A stretch of DNA of 64,000 nucleotides from Trichoplax adhaerens (lineage: Eukaryota > Placozoa > Uniplacotomia > Trichoplacea > Trichoplacidae). The translations under genes and the position numbers were made by a program. Positions 37,131 to 49,500 of the stretch are shown one piece after another; positions within the stretch are counted from its first letter, which is position 1; each line of letters opens with the position of its first letter. The stretch is taken from assembly GCF_000150275.1 (NCBI RefSeq), contig NW_002060948.1, positions 5,498,241 through 5,562,240 of the forward strand, written 5' to 3'. Under the pieces are notes generated by a model that saw nothing but the letters and a program-made list of their open reading frames with translations, ran no database searches and was not told the DNA's origin.

Positions 37131-37870
37131 TCAGTGTACAGTACCTGACAACTACAGTACAGTACTGTACTGTACTGTACTGTACTGTACTGTACAAAGT
37201 CGTTTGAACGACCGGAGTGCAAACCGGACCAGGGTGACACTTAAACAGTACTTACTGTACTGTACTGTACTGTACAGTGTAAAAACTTTGAGTACTGTAC
37301 CTAACAACGACAGTACAGTACTGTACGCTATTCGATTGTACTGTACAGTACTGTACTGTACAAAGTCGTTCGAACGACCAGAGTGCGAACCGGACTCGGG
37401 TGACACTTACTTACAGTACAAAGTCGTTTGAACGACCGGAGTGCAAACCGGACCAGGGTGACACCTACAGTACAGTACAGTACAGTACAGTATACTGTAC
37501 ACTGTACAGTACTGTGTACAGGACAGTACAATACTGTACTGTACAGTACAGTGTAAAACTTTGAGTACAGTACCTAACAACGACAGTACAGTACTGTACG
37601 CTATTCGATTGTACAGTACTGTACAGTACAAAGTCGTTCGAACGACCAGAGTGCGAACCGGACTGGGGTGACACTTACTTACTGTACTGTACAGTACTGT
37701 ACTGTACTGTACAGTATACTGTGTACTGTACTGTACCTGACAACTACAGTACTGTACACTGTACAGTACTGTACTGTACTATACTGTACAAAGTCGTTTG
37801 ATCGACCAGAGTGCAAACCGGACCGGGGTGACACTTGTACTGTACTGTACCGAACAACGACGGTAGAACT
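37131..37870. repeat. Palindromic GTAC-rich satellite with five 50-bp cores
   Basis: Stretches of (TGTAC)n and its complement (GTACA)n alternate with a core of about 50 bp: ACAAAGTCGTTYGAACGACC, then RGAGTGCRAACCGGAC, then GGGTGACAC. Cores start at about 37194, 37360, 37418, 37628 and 37787. Two of them contain a perfect 14-bp palindrome GTCGTTCGAACGAC. A higher-order repeat of about 272 bp is visible: 37297-37405 (ACCTAACAACGACAGTACAG, ACGCTATTCGATTGTAC) recurs at 37569-37675. The many open frames over this block encode only Tyr/Cys/Thr/Val repeats and are artefacts of the pentamer. Confidence 0.85.
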
Positions 37871-38104
37871 GAAATTATGAAGAACTTTGACTTTGTACGT
37901 AAATTCTGTCAACGGATTCTCGTTATTTAACTCTTCCTCTATCATTGGAATGAATTAATGGTTGTTTGTTTGTTCACACTTAGCTCGTGGTATGGACTGA
38001 TTTGGCAAAACTAAACCTGTTCTTAAGAGTGGACTGTATCGTTGAGAGCTGCAGCTAAAAGCACGCCATTACAACACAAAAATGGCATATTTACTTTCGA
38101 TCTG

Positions 38105-38122
38105 TGACGTCATTGATGGCGG
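38105..38122 (+). promoter_or_regulatory. CRE palindrome with adjacent YY1-like word
   Basis: TGACGTCA (38105-38112, a perfect CREB/ATF palindrome) is followed three bases later by ATGGCGG (38116-38122, the YY1 core). They lie 170 bp upstream of the nuclease ATG, in the divergent promoter region. Assignment is by motif only. Confidence 0.35.
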
Positions 38123-38292
38123 TGTAACCCGTCACTTCTTCTTTGTACAGTAGCTATCATCGGACCAACACATTCATACCACCCGACTACTCATTTGAGC
38201 AGAGGTTAGCTAGCTCGGATCCAATTCATTTCTAGTTGGAAACGAAGCGATCTTACAAGGAATGATCGGGCAGTCAATAGCTGTGAAGGAAC

Positions 38293-40278
38293 ATGGGTAT
38301 TAAATATTTAACCAGCTATATCAACGCTAATGAAAACATCTTCTTGACTCGGATTGAGGTCAGCCATCAAGATGTTGTGATTGATGGATCGGCATTGGTC
38401 CATCATTTATACCACCAAAATATTGGAATCGATCCATCGCAGCATTTAAGCTATCGTTCAGGTGGTGATTATCGACAGTTTAGTAAGAGAATTGAAGGCT
38501 TTTTTACCAAGTTGATGCAATATAAAATTCGAGCCTTTGTCATCTTCGATGGCACTTGTGCACTCAAAAAGTTTAAAATGGATACCATCAGAAGTAGAGC
38601 AAAAGACGGGATTGCCAAGGCAGCCTCGTTAAAAACAACCGATAAAGATGTTGTCATATTGCCACCGATGGCTGAAATGACATTCATCCACGTTCTACGC
38701 CAATTGCATATACCCTTTGTTAAAAGTGAAAAAGACGCTGACCCAGAGATTGCTGCGCTAGCTGAAAAGTGGCAATGCTTAGTCATGAGCAAAGATAGCG
38801 ATTTCTTCATTTTTAAACTTAGCCGCGGTTATGCACCATTTGATAAAATCTACATGGATGATGATCATCATTGTCTAGTTTGTTATGCTTATTTTCAAAA
38901 TAACTTTAGTCAAAGACATCATATACCGCTCTTGCTGCTACCATTAGTAGCATCATTCTTGAGTAATGATTATCTTAGCTATGAAGATTTGCAAGAAATT
39001 CATTCTACTTTAAGTGTTCGATTGCATGATACTATAAGAGAAAAGATAATATCCATCATAAACTGGCTTCGAAATAAAAACATTACTTCATTTGATGATT
39101 GCTTATCAGCAGGATTATTAACCTTAGTGCCAAAGCATAAATTGGAAACTCTCCTAGCAAAACTGAGGTATTCAATACAATTTTATAGCCAAGATGTCAA
39201 TGTCAACGCGGTTGAAGGACACCTTCGACAAGAGTTTACATTACCTCAACAATCACATATTTTTGAAAATGATGAAGACGATACCAAAAATTGGATCATT
39301 AACTTATATCGATATAATAGGTTTCCATCCTTCGCTCTTGACATCATCTGCAATAAATTCGTAGCTTTTCGACCTTCTATAGAGCATGTACGATTTCCTA
39401 GTGTTCACAATTGTACACAAGCTTTACGTGATGTTATCTATGCAATACTATTAAAAGGAGAAGAGGTGAAGGATACAATTATTTACAGCCCCGATCGAGG
39501 TAATTGCGCTCGTAGATATGATCATATACAGGAAAAAGATGGGTTTATAAAGGAATGGGATCGAATGAAGGAAAGCCATTACGCTGCAAAGTATGTCAAG
39601 ATAAAGGAACTACCAACATTCATTTGCAGACAACAAGCCCTAACTCCCATACCTCATTTACACAACCTACGTTTATCCGACCGGAAAGATAGACTGCAAT
39701 TTCTGTTAATGGTATTCGATTGTGAACACGATTGCTTACGGGAGTTGAATTTATTTTGGTGGTTAATTGTAGCCAGCCTTAGATACTGGTTTAAGAATTG
39801 TTTACAAGACAGCAACCATCTCTTGCTCACTATCCTACTTGTTTGTATCATTAATCTTTATTATGATAGCGTTCAAGAATTTCCAAAGGAGAGCATGTAA
39901 GCAATAAACTCTATCATTGAATTAACGTTCAATGTTACAAAACATCTAACCTCTTGTTCTCAACTAAAAATCAAAATCACTTACTTACTCTTTGTATATA
40001 ATTTATGAACACTTTCTAGGGATATCAAGTTGTCTCATTCTTTTATTCAATGGCAATTTGTGTACAAGACCTGTATTTATCTAAATCAGATCGTTTGCGA
40101 ACCTCTACCGCAATTGGAGCAAGCTATTTACAGTGGCTCATACATTTGTAGTATTTACAATAAAATTAACCGTACTTTAAGTAAATCGGAAAAATCAAAA
40201 ATTGGCACCGTCGCAGGGGATACTTTAGTGTGTGATACTGAACTTTATTTTAAAATTATCAAGATAGTAACTAAATAA
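38293..40278 (+). CDS. ASTE1: Asteroid homolog 1-like XPG/FEN-family nuclease
   Basis: A long exon 38293-39896 is joined to 40020-40278 (donor GTAAGC inside the last codons of the apparent ORF, acceptor TTCTAG), giving 620 aa; human ASTE1 is about 680. The start MGIKYLTSYI is the usual XPG N-terminus that threads into the active site. Acidic metal-ligand motifs are present: VVIDGSALV, FVIFDGTC, EKDADPEIAAL and MSKDSDFFIF. The last two correspond to the internal nuclease motif of FEN1/XPG in the short spacing typical of Asteroid. The C-terminal part (SHSFIQWQ, IYLNQIVCEPLP, IYSGSYICSIYNK) matches the Asteroid tail and supports the second exon. ASTE1 is a structure-specific DNA nuclease connected with double-strand break repair choice; catalysis here is inferred from the retained acids. 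It is divergent from NCAPD2. Confidence 0.88.
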
Positions 40279-40700
40279 CGATTACTGTTGTGATTATTTA
40301 GCTATTTGATTCCTATCAAGGAATCTGAAATAAATTATAGCTTGCCTATTTTACTGTTGACTATCCTAACACTTATGAACCCCTAATTGCATACAGAAGA
40401 AATGGATTACATTGTACATATTTAGCTCTTGTCAGAAGATTATATAACCATCTACAATCTATTACATGTAAGAACCACATTTAATCAGACATTTAAATTT
40501 TATTTTCTTAACTTTATCATTTATATACAAATTTTATAACTTCAATATGGAAATATTTTCAAGTTTTCTGAATGATATTACAGTAATATGGGCCTGCATG
40601 AAATAGAACCATCACTTTACTTACAATTGGTTAATTGTGCCGTTGAGCGTTAAAATTATTTATTTATGTTTTAAATCATTCTTCAATAAAAATATTAACT

Positions 40701-41480
40701 GACTTCTAACCAGATTACGGTCTCTAGATTTGTAAATTAATGAAAAACTCTTACGGTAAGAATCGAAAGATTAAGTGGAGTATGCTCCTATTTCTGCTAT
40801 TACTGCCCATAAGCCTCATCACTCAATAATTCTGGAAAGTTCGATTGTAACTATTAGCAATCCATTTTATACGTTGTTTCAGCAATGTTGGTATTAAAAG
40901 GGAGAACCGGTTAATTTAATCTATTATATAATTCATTCATGCAGTGGAATCGACTATTCAAATCAAGTGTCTTATTAGTACTGACTTCTAACCAGATAAC
41001 GGTCTATAGATTTGTAAATTGATGAAAAATTCTTGTGTTTACGGTAAGAATCGAGTGATATAGTGGAGTATGTTGCTATTTCTGCTGACCATAAGCCTCG
41101 TCACTAAATATTCCTGGAAAGTTCGATGGTAACTATTAGCAATCCATTTTATACGTTGTTTCAGCAATGTTGGTATTAAAAGGGAGAACCGATTAATTTA
41201 ATCTACATGTCAGATTACGGTCTGTAGATTTATAAATTGATGAAAAACTCTTGTGTTCACGGTAAGAATCGAGTGATGGAGTACGCTCCTATTTCTGCTA
41301 CTACTGACCATAAGCCTCATCACTAAATATTCCTGGAAAGTTCGATTGTAACTATTAGCAATCCATTTTATACGTTGCTTGAGCAATGTTGGTATTAAAA
41401 GGGAGAATCGGCTAATTTAGTCTACAATTCATTCATGTAGTGGAATCGACTATTCAAATCAAGTGTTTTCTTAGTTGATC
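40701..41480. repeat. Three tandem copies of a repeat of about 250 bp
   Basis: Copies span about 40701-40980, 40981-41210 and 41211-41480, all starting around ACTTCTAACCAGATTACGGT or its truncated form CAGATTACGGTCTGTAGATT. Shared words are GGAAAGTTCGAT, AACTATTAGCAATCCATTTT, ATACGTTGTTTCAGCAATGT and TTGGTATTAAAAGGGAGAA. Copies 1 and 3 share a 3' extension (CATTCATG..GTGGAATCGACTATTC) missing from copy 2. Identity is high (mostly single-base changes), so the expansion is recent. No shared open frame was seen. Confidence 0.85.
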
Positions 41481-43851
41481 AAACTGACGCTATAATACTA
41501 CAGTACGTTAAAATAAACTACGACATATTGTAACATAAAGGGCTCCCACGCTAACAAGCATTTAAGAAGACTCCTAAATGAAGGATATTCGTTATAAGCT
41601 GTAAATAAATAATTATTTTTGATTAAATTAATGGATAGCAGGTTTAGTAATTGGTATTGGACTCTTTTCTTTATCAGCGTGTGCTACGCATATTCTAAAT
41701 TCATTAGTACGAAATGGATTATATACTTGACCTCCTTAATGTCAATCAATAAGCTAAGTGGATCGGTAGGTACAAGTGAAGTTTATTGAAAGCCCGTTAG
41801 GCTTTTATAGTAGAGCTCCGTAAGATTACAGTAATCGCGTAATACGTTAAGGTATCTGATAAGCGGTAACATACGCTGTAAAGCAGTATACAACATACAC
41901 ACATAATACAGTGGTAATACGGTCTAACACGTAAGATAAGCGTATAGTTTAATCTACATTAATCTACACTTAAGTCATTGCACATCTTCTAGCCGTCGTA
42001 AGTGCTAGTATCGTATTAAAATAAGCCAGTACCGTAAATTAATTGATATTTATAGTTGATATTCTGTAGAATCAGCTCTAAAAGGGCCTTTAGAATACAG
42101 TAGTAGTCGCAGAATATTATTCCAGCAGAAATTTCTTGTGTATATGGTATAAGTATACGCTACGTAGTATAATAATGCACTTGACAGTACAGACCAGGAC
42201 TGTATTACTATTCTACTGTTTCTACATGACTATAAAATTATAATTTCTTGAAAAACATAATGATTGATATTAAGGATGAAGAGCAGATTTATTTGTAGAT
42301 TGAAAATAAACGCACACAGGTAGAACATTAGAGAGACATACAGGAGGAGGCTACTACCTGGTAGAATAGAATATCGACGGATTTATATTAAACTGTATAA
42401 TAATCGATACGAAGGCAGCTAGAATGTGCTCGATCACTTACCACTGTACGCAGTAGATAGTACTTCTATACCGTGGTTACATGGGTATCCTATAGAGGTA
42501 CTAGGAAAAATTCTCGAGTGGTACAGTATGACTGAAGTAGTCTATACAGTACTATACTATAGTATGACTCAAGCGACAGATAGAAAAGTTTTCGTTAGAG
42601 CAACCCAACTCGGCAAATCGAGAAGCACTCGAGCAGTTCTTGTTGCATAATTCTTCCTAGGATAAGCTTCACTGCGATATTATTGAAAGATTCCTTGCAA
42701 GATTACTGTAAATTAAACAAGGTAAAGGTCAGGTTAGAAGGTATCATCCTTTCTTTTACGTTACTTTTGCCATATCAATTACAATCCGCTAAGATGAAAT
42801 CATAACGACATACCTCTAGACGCGTGTTAACGCTCTTACTTGTACCATTCAGTTTTCCATTTCATGCTATTAACTGTAAACTAATACACTGTCAAGGGTA
42901 TCTACTGTACTGTAAGTATCAAGAAATTGATGTAATATTCCTTTGGATGCAATTGAGTCAATTGTAAATTGGATCTGAACAATATCGATAAAATTAAATC
43001 GTGATTCAAGTTCTTTTGACATTTGCATTCAGTGTAGGTAGCGATATCGTCTTTTATTCTACATCCAAATCATATACTCTTGATTCGAGATGCTTGAAGA
43101 TCTTGTAGTAAGCCTCTTTCCCTTTCCTGGGATTAAAAATAGAATTTTCATGGTAAGTCAAATGAATTAAAAGTAGAACGTTATCGTCAATATACGTTAA
43201 ATGTCTATATAATTTCAGTATAATGAAATGCATGTCACTTGCCAATCTCTGCTACTATCATACAGTACAGTACAGTCAGTTAGAGTCTATCTTATTAATG
43301 CCTTAATGGTATTATGGAGAGCGATAAAATTACGTCTTACTGCGATTCGAAAGCTATTTCCCGTGATCACAGTAGCGACTAGAGACGTGTTGGAAATGGT
43401 AAAATGAATTGGATGCCGTTATTACTGTACTGTACAAGTTGACATTGCCTTAACGATACAAAACGTTTTTACACAAGAAATATCTTGTCTATGTCATGCT
43501 TTAATGATAAATATGATACCATAATGATATCAACTGTAGACTAAAGATAATTTCCCACGACTATTCGTCCATTATATCAATTGAAAGTACTATTTAGATC
43601 ATACTGCTATTTCCTGTACTATACCCTTACATAGGTGTATATGATATTCAAGATAAATTACTAGTAGTAAAGAGCAGCGACTTTATAAATAAATTTCTGT
43701 TTTGCGTCGTCTAAAAAAAGCTTATCCTTAGTATTTTCTAACTACGAAATCAAGATACCATTCGTAAAAAGTGTGTGCATATCTACAACTAAAATTAATA
43801 ATCTAGTAAAATTATTTTAATGATGTAATCATGACATTTGCTCAATAAAAG
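41481..43851. other. Intergenic region downstream of the nuclease
   Basis: No gene recognised apart from the dispersed repeat at 42241-42405. Open stretches at 42426-42650 (+) and 43054-43245 (-) have no recognisable homology. The 5' exon of SPCS1 probably lies somewhere in the right-hand part. Confidence 0.35.
42241..42405 (+). mobile_element. Dispersed repeat, copy 1 (MITE/SINE-like)
   Basis: About 165 bp (TTTCTTGAAA, TGATTGATATTAAGGATGA, TTTATTTGTAGA, GGTAGAACATTAGAGAGACA, GGAGGAGGCTACTACC) recurs in inverted orientation at about 55272-55454. Homology ends at similar AT-rich flanks. There is no coding capacity; the class is undetermined. Confidence 0.6.
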
Positions 43852-45014
43852 GACTATGAAGGGCAGAAATTGGCTGAATTTGTCATGCAAGCAATCATAT
43901 TAATCTTTGCGGTAAGTTTATCATTAACATAAGCTAAGCATTTCATAACGTTAGATTTGTAAGTTACCTAGATCAACCGTGGATAAAAGTATCAGTTTTC
44001 ATACATGCAATGTAAATATGTATGAAAAAAGTTGCGAATTTTGTAATATCGTATGAACTGCTATAATACTGTAACCTTCCTTGACATTAATGTGAAGTCG
44101 CTTTGCCCTAATGGAAAGTTTTATTGACAGTTTCACGTCAACAAAATCCTATAGGAATGTAATCTTATTAGAATGGATTAGATCATTTTGTAATACTAGC
44201 GAAAAGTCCTTGGTAGTATTGTGTCTCATACATGCCGATTTAGGTGGATTGGCTATACAACTTTCATGTATTGCGATAATGAATCGTGAAACATTGATTA
44301 CATCAGTTTACAGCATTCATCTCTTAATCTCATACTGTACTTTTATACATGCCTCCAATAATTTGGCTTTCTTTGGATTGCTGTCTTGTTTTACTGAAAT
44401 CCTGTGCAATCGCATTTTGTATAAGCTATTACTGCTAATATAATTAACAAGATTATGACCATGTACACGTATCGAATAGGGCATCGGACTCCTTTTTGGT
44501 TACTACTATGATACCTTTCGTGTAACCATGATGGTTTATGGCGCTGGAGTTGCACTTGCTACAATTGTGAGTTTTAGAATTCAATTTGCTAATTTTTACG
44601 TATTAAGATTGAGTAAGCGCATTGTTACTAAAATTATGCGTGATACAAGTAGATGAATCATTCAGCGTACCGTATTCTCATAATTTATAATCGAATATAT
44701 TCGTCCACTATTGAGTACAGATTGCACGTTCATATGTTTGAATATCTAGTGATGATAACAGATGCTATTTCAAGATTGTAGAACATCATGCGTTATATTT
44801 ATTAATGATGTTTAAAGATAATAGACGAGAGAGTACGTGTATATACAAATTTGATAGACACTCATATAATTTTATACGTCTTCTTTGAATAAAGGTTACG
44901 GTGCCGCCATGGCCTATTTATCGATCTCATCCGTTACGCTGGCAAACACCTAAGGTATCTACAGATATTAAATCACCGAAAGAGAAAAAAAGCAAATCCA
45001 AAGGAAGAAAATAG
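43852..45014 (+). CDS. SPCS1: Signal peptidase complex subunit 1 (5' end incomplete)
   Basis: Three exons, 43852-43911, 44480-44566 and 44895-45014, all phase 0, encode 88 aa of the 12-kDa subunit of the ER signal peptidase complex; family members are about 100 aa. DYEGQKLAEFVMQAIILIFA begins the conserved N-terminal cytosolic segment and first membrane helix. GIGLLFGYYYDTF is the lumenal turn, VYGAGVALATIVTVPPWPIY is the second helix and signature, and the chain ends in a basic cytosolic tail (SPKEKKSKSKGRK). The initiator exon was not found: the nearest upstream in-frame ATG (43831) is separated by a TAA directly before the AAG-GAC codons, so either a remote 5' exon exists or the local sequence or start differs. 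Intron 2 (43912-44479) contains a 110-codon open frame that I consider incidental. The gene is convergent with MTHFR. Confidence 0.9.
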
Positions 45015-46531
45015 CATCTCATCTATAACATAAAAAAAAGTTGTTCTGTAACGGTGTTTATCCATTGTAATAAGAGATTTTGAATAAAGCTGTAACATGA
45101 TTCGAAGACGAATAAAACTGAATGTTTGGAAAAGCGAAACGACAACAATATCTCATAAAATAATCGAAATAATCTTACGTTTTAGATTTACTATAGTTTT
45201 TTTCTTGTAAACCTATTTAATTGCTTGAATGACGTTACGCGTTGCAGCAAGCAATTTTGAAAAATTCTTACTTTTCATTATTGTCAATTTAGTGCATTAC
45301 TGGTACGAGCAAATATTATAAAGCATGCGCTAAATTATAGAGGCAAGGATAATACAATGATCACAAGATCAAGTTTTTTTATTATCTTTATTTAGTAAAT
45401 CTTCTACACCAGTGGTTCAGGGTGACCCATCACACTGTACAAACTCATTACTTTATATCGCAGCAATTATGCACGTAGTCATGTCCATCCTTATTTCTAA
45501 GGAGTATAATGAATATCTCACCATTGAACGGAACATCGTGTATTCGCTAGTTTCTATTTCTATGTAACATTTGATAACTTTATAAACCCTCGATGACTAC
45601 CTCAGTTTGGTTGCAACGGCCATGCACCTAATATTATATTTTAATCAAGTTTCCTCAATTTTTTGATTTCTTAAAAACCTTCCGTGACTACAAAACTGAT
45701 AATTTTTTGCACCAATTAAGTTATTTTAGTACTCATTTTAGGATATTAGTGGTGCAAAAAATTAACATCCTGACCTGTAATATTTAAGTACATTGAGTGC
45801 TATTACCTTAGCTCAAAATTAGGGTCTAGTAAAACAACAGAGTAAGACCACTTTTAGGTATGGCTCCGTATTATATAATTTCCATTAATGTGAAGCCTTA
45901 AAATAGGCAGTTCTTGGGCCTATAGTCTTATATCAGGCTCGTTCTACTCATCCACAGAAGTGATTTATTTTAGGGCAATTATAATCAACAATCAAACGCA
46001 TGTAACGGATATTAGCTATTTGACTGAGTAATTCGATGTGCTATGATTCTTACAGTATAAATCTTGATTGATTTATTGTCGTGCTACAAACCGATTTCTG
46101 TAATGAAAGGTTACTTTATAAAAGCTAAATAAAATAATGATATTTTCATCGCAGAATCTACTGCAACGATAACTTAAAATTCTATCAATATATGTAGCTA
46201 TGTGCTATATAATCGTGATAAATGAAATTATCAAAGCAATCTGCCGTCAGATACAGAGGCATCAGTGCAACTGAGTGCTATAAAATGTAAATAATAATAA
46301 ACTTAAATGACAAATCGAAAGGTACATTAAGAGTGACTTTGTAACATATTGTACATAGCCACTAGTCTAGTGAAATCATAACTTATCATGAATGTATACG
46401 TGTACCGCCGCTATTACTAGCGGTTGTAAATCAAAGGGAAAGACAAACCATTATAATTATTATCGAAAGGACAGTCCATCCTGATATAGTTATTAATATA
46501 TATGAATATCCAGTATTATAACGATGTAACG
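45015..46531. other. Convergent intergenic region SPCS1 / MTHFR
   Basis: 3' UTRs and unannotated AT-rich sequence. AATAAA signals at 45083-45088 and about 45111-45116 probably end SPCS1. No gene recognised. Confidence 0.5.
45083..45088 (+). terminator. Polyadenylation signal AATAAA (SPCS1)
   Basis: AATAAA lies about 70 bp after the SPCS1 stop, with a second copy about 30 bp further on. Confidence 0.55.
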
Positions 46532-49500
46532 CTAATACACAGCTTTATCTGCCTCCAGAGAGAATAGCTGATCTAGCACCTTCCATAAATTGCCACCCTG
46601 AATAAAGTCATTGTCTACCATATTTACCAGTACGAAATTACGTACGGCAGCAGTTATAACCTGACGAGATTTAGACTCTTCCGGGTAAAGGTTGGCCCAC
46701 TGATTAGTCCACAACGCAAACGCTTCATCCTATGTGAACCGAATGCAGTAATTTTAGTACAGCAATACCATCTTGAATAGAAATGATAGCGGAAATATAA
46801 ATTAAAAATTGATGAGATAATACCTTCCAATAACTAAAACTGGTAGGATCAACTACTGTAGGTTGTAGGATTTCCCTTCCAGGAAATACTCCCCATGTTA
46901 CTGCTATAGGTTGATGATGATCGGAATTCGATACATTAATTGATTCCTATGTTTCATTAAAGTGATCAATAAACATGAATAACGTAAACATATCATACTA
47001 GTGTTGTAGCCCAGCTAAGTCACTAACAATTTAAATTGAATTTATCTCTTACACTCAAGTCTAGAGCATGATAGTTTATCATCGGAAAGTTAGGAAGTAC
47101 TTCTAAAAGGGTCTTAAATCTTTCAGCAGATATAAAAAATTCCAGGTACGCCTGCAAAAAATATAATAAGTTGAGTAACAGTAATTAGAACACACAGCTT
47201 AAGAAACATACGATGATAATGAAATACTGCCTCATTTTTATGGTCATGTTAAAATATTAAGAATCAGTAGGCACAATTGGTCAGGCGTATAGCAGACACT
47301 AAGCTCTGCTATCGATGCACGATGAATTATAATCTTAATTCGTTCACGAATTAGACGGCTATATTATTAATAATTATCAGGATAAGCTATCATTAATGTC
47401 ATTAAAGTAGCAACCTTTTGATAAACGTAACCATTTGGGCCACCCCAACCGAATACTTCGTGGGTTGAAGGTAGAGCATTGACATTCGGCTGACTATTGA
47501 TAGTCAAAATTCCTTTACTGTTAATGTATTCTAAACTCTTCTTAATAAATAAGGTCTCTAGAGCTAATGCATCATTACTCCAAGGGAGCGCGTCTACCTA
47601 TATATATATACGGATGATAAAACAGTTACTTCGTAATAAGTTTACATAAATGTACTATTATAAAAGTATCGTTGATATGAATAAATAGCAAAGTATTAAC
47701 TATTACATGCTATAGCGCCAAAAAACCGCAAATTTACACGTACTAGGCAGGATAATTACCTTATAACCATACTTATTACGTTCTCCTGAAACAAAGCATG
47801 TAAAAATCTCGTAGACATCTTCTACAGATTCTAATTTTTCTCCCCACATTTTAAGTAATTCATCTTTCTTAGAGGTGTTCTAAAGCGGTGAAACAAATAT
47901 TTTTTGATTGTATGATACAAAATTGTCAGGAAACTAATATACTGGATGCCTATTTAAGAACACAAACCTTTAAATAGAAAATGTGATAATCCTTTAATTC
48001 GCCAAACGCCGGACTTGCAGAACTGCCCCACCGACCATTGGGATATTCATCCCACATCATTGTACGATGGACATAACTTTTCGGCCTTGATGCCCAGAAT
48101 ATCGGTCTAACGTCTTCCGAAATGCGCTTTCCATTAGCCGAAGGTCTCCACGGAAGACTTTTATAGATAGATTCTTCATGCCATAGACCAACACGCTTTA
48201 GCAATTTCACAACAGCTTCCTAAAACCAAAGTATTTTTATTTCGGCTTTAATTAATATGTAATAAACATTTTAAGCTCATTTGTTGTTATACCTCTCTAT
48301 TTAAGGTATAAACATGAATTCCGGGTACATCATCAGATGCTAGTAGTTTTTTACATAAATTAGTAGCTTCCACAATGCCAAATTTGCGAATAGCCTCATC
48401 ATTATCCTTGATTGATTCTATAGTGTCGAGAATTCGTTGGGGTACTGGTAGCTTCGATAACTGTACCAAATGACGAAGTGAGTTGTACCCCTATGTACCC
48501 ACGTGCAAGAAAAATTTCGTTATTATTTCAGCGGAGTAATCTCGATAAATAGTATTGTACCTATGATGCACTTAACAGTTTCTATATCACACCTGTATCG
48601 GTAAAATACCAGGAATAATTGGTGCAGTGATACCAGCATTTCGGCAATCGCGAAGAAATTTAAAATAGGTTTCGGCATCAAAAAATAACTGGGTGACAAC
48701 GAAGTCGCCACCATTATCGAGTTTTTCCTTTAATCGTCGAATGTCGTCCTCATATGAGGAACATTCCGGATGGCCATCTGGATATCCTAACATTTAAAAT
48801 ACAAAGTTACAAATTTTAACTCGGATTGGCAGTTATAATTACTTTAATATTGATGCATCAATCTACTGTACGTCAAAAATAAGTGAATTCCTAAAAGCTT
48901 AAATGTTTGTTACGTAATATGTACAGTGCAGTATATTATGCAATAACTGAGTGGCACAGAAACGTTTTACGGTTGATTAAGAACCTGCTTATAATTGGTC
49001 ATAGATCGTGATCAACAAATAATTTGGTGATCGACTGATCGTATATTTCAAGTTAGGTATAAAACCAGCGATCTTGTTATTTATTTACGTAAACAAAATT
49101 AAATAGCTACATATAATACATGCAGTCAAGGTAATTTTAGCGGTGACTTTTACTTGAATTAAATCATTTACAACGATTTATAACATTCACAGGTAATTCG
49201 GATAAATTTTTATATAATTTCCTAACAGTCAATTTTTACATATGTAACTAACCAGCAACTGCAATCCCAAAGTAATTTCCAAACTCTTTTCTAATATGCT
49301 TAACCAGATCAGAAGCATATTTTAATTCCTTTGTATGCCTGACCGATTCATCAATAGAATCGGATACATCTACATTTAGTTATAGCAATTCGTTTAATAA
49401 TTTCGGTAAAAGTAAGCCACTGTACTTTTCCAAATTTCCAATTCACATTAATCAATGCAGTTTATCATAGATCGAGCTAGATCTTCTAACTTCAATTAAC

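Larger units (their letters stand above)
36637..38292. other. Divergent intergenic region NCAPD2 / Asteroid-like
   Basis: About 1.65 kb between the NCAPD2 and nuclease starts, dominated by the GTAC satellite (37131-37870). The minus-strand frame at 36836-37240 is open for 134 codons, but its 5' third is satellite and the rest matches nothing I recognise. A CRE-like palindrome with an adjacent ATGGCGG word lies at 38105-38122. Confidence 0.5.

Noticed and set aside
36836-37240. 134-codon minus-strand frame upstream of NCAPD2
   Set aside because: Its 5' third is satellite sequence and the remainder resembles nothing known; there is no supporting start or splice structure.
37194-37260. Idea that the satellite core is a Pol III (tRNA-derived) SINE because of GTTCGAAC
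   Set aside because: The match is explained by the palindrome itself, and there is no A box, poly-A tail or target duplication.
37123-37945. Numerous overlapping open frames on both strands rich in Tyr/Cys/Thr/Val
   Set aside because: They are translations of the TGTAC pentamer satellite; the pentamer contains no stop in several frames, so they stay open by composition.
42426-42650. 74-codon plus-strand frame
   Set aside because: Next to the dispersed repeat, with no homology recognised and composition like the surrounding non-coding DNA.
43054-43245. 63-codon minus-strand frame that looks protein-like
   Set aside because: No family recognised and no neighbouring exons in phase; kept only as a note.
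44111-44443. 110-codon open frame with hydrophobic segments
   Set aside because: It lies entirely inside SPCS1 intron 2, matches no family, and its length is within what AT-rich DNA of this size gives by chance.
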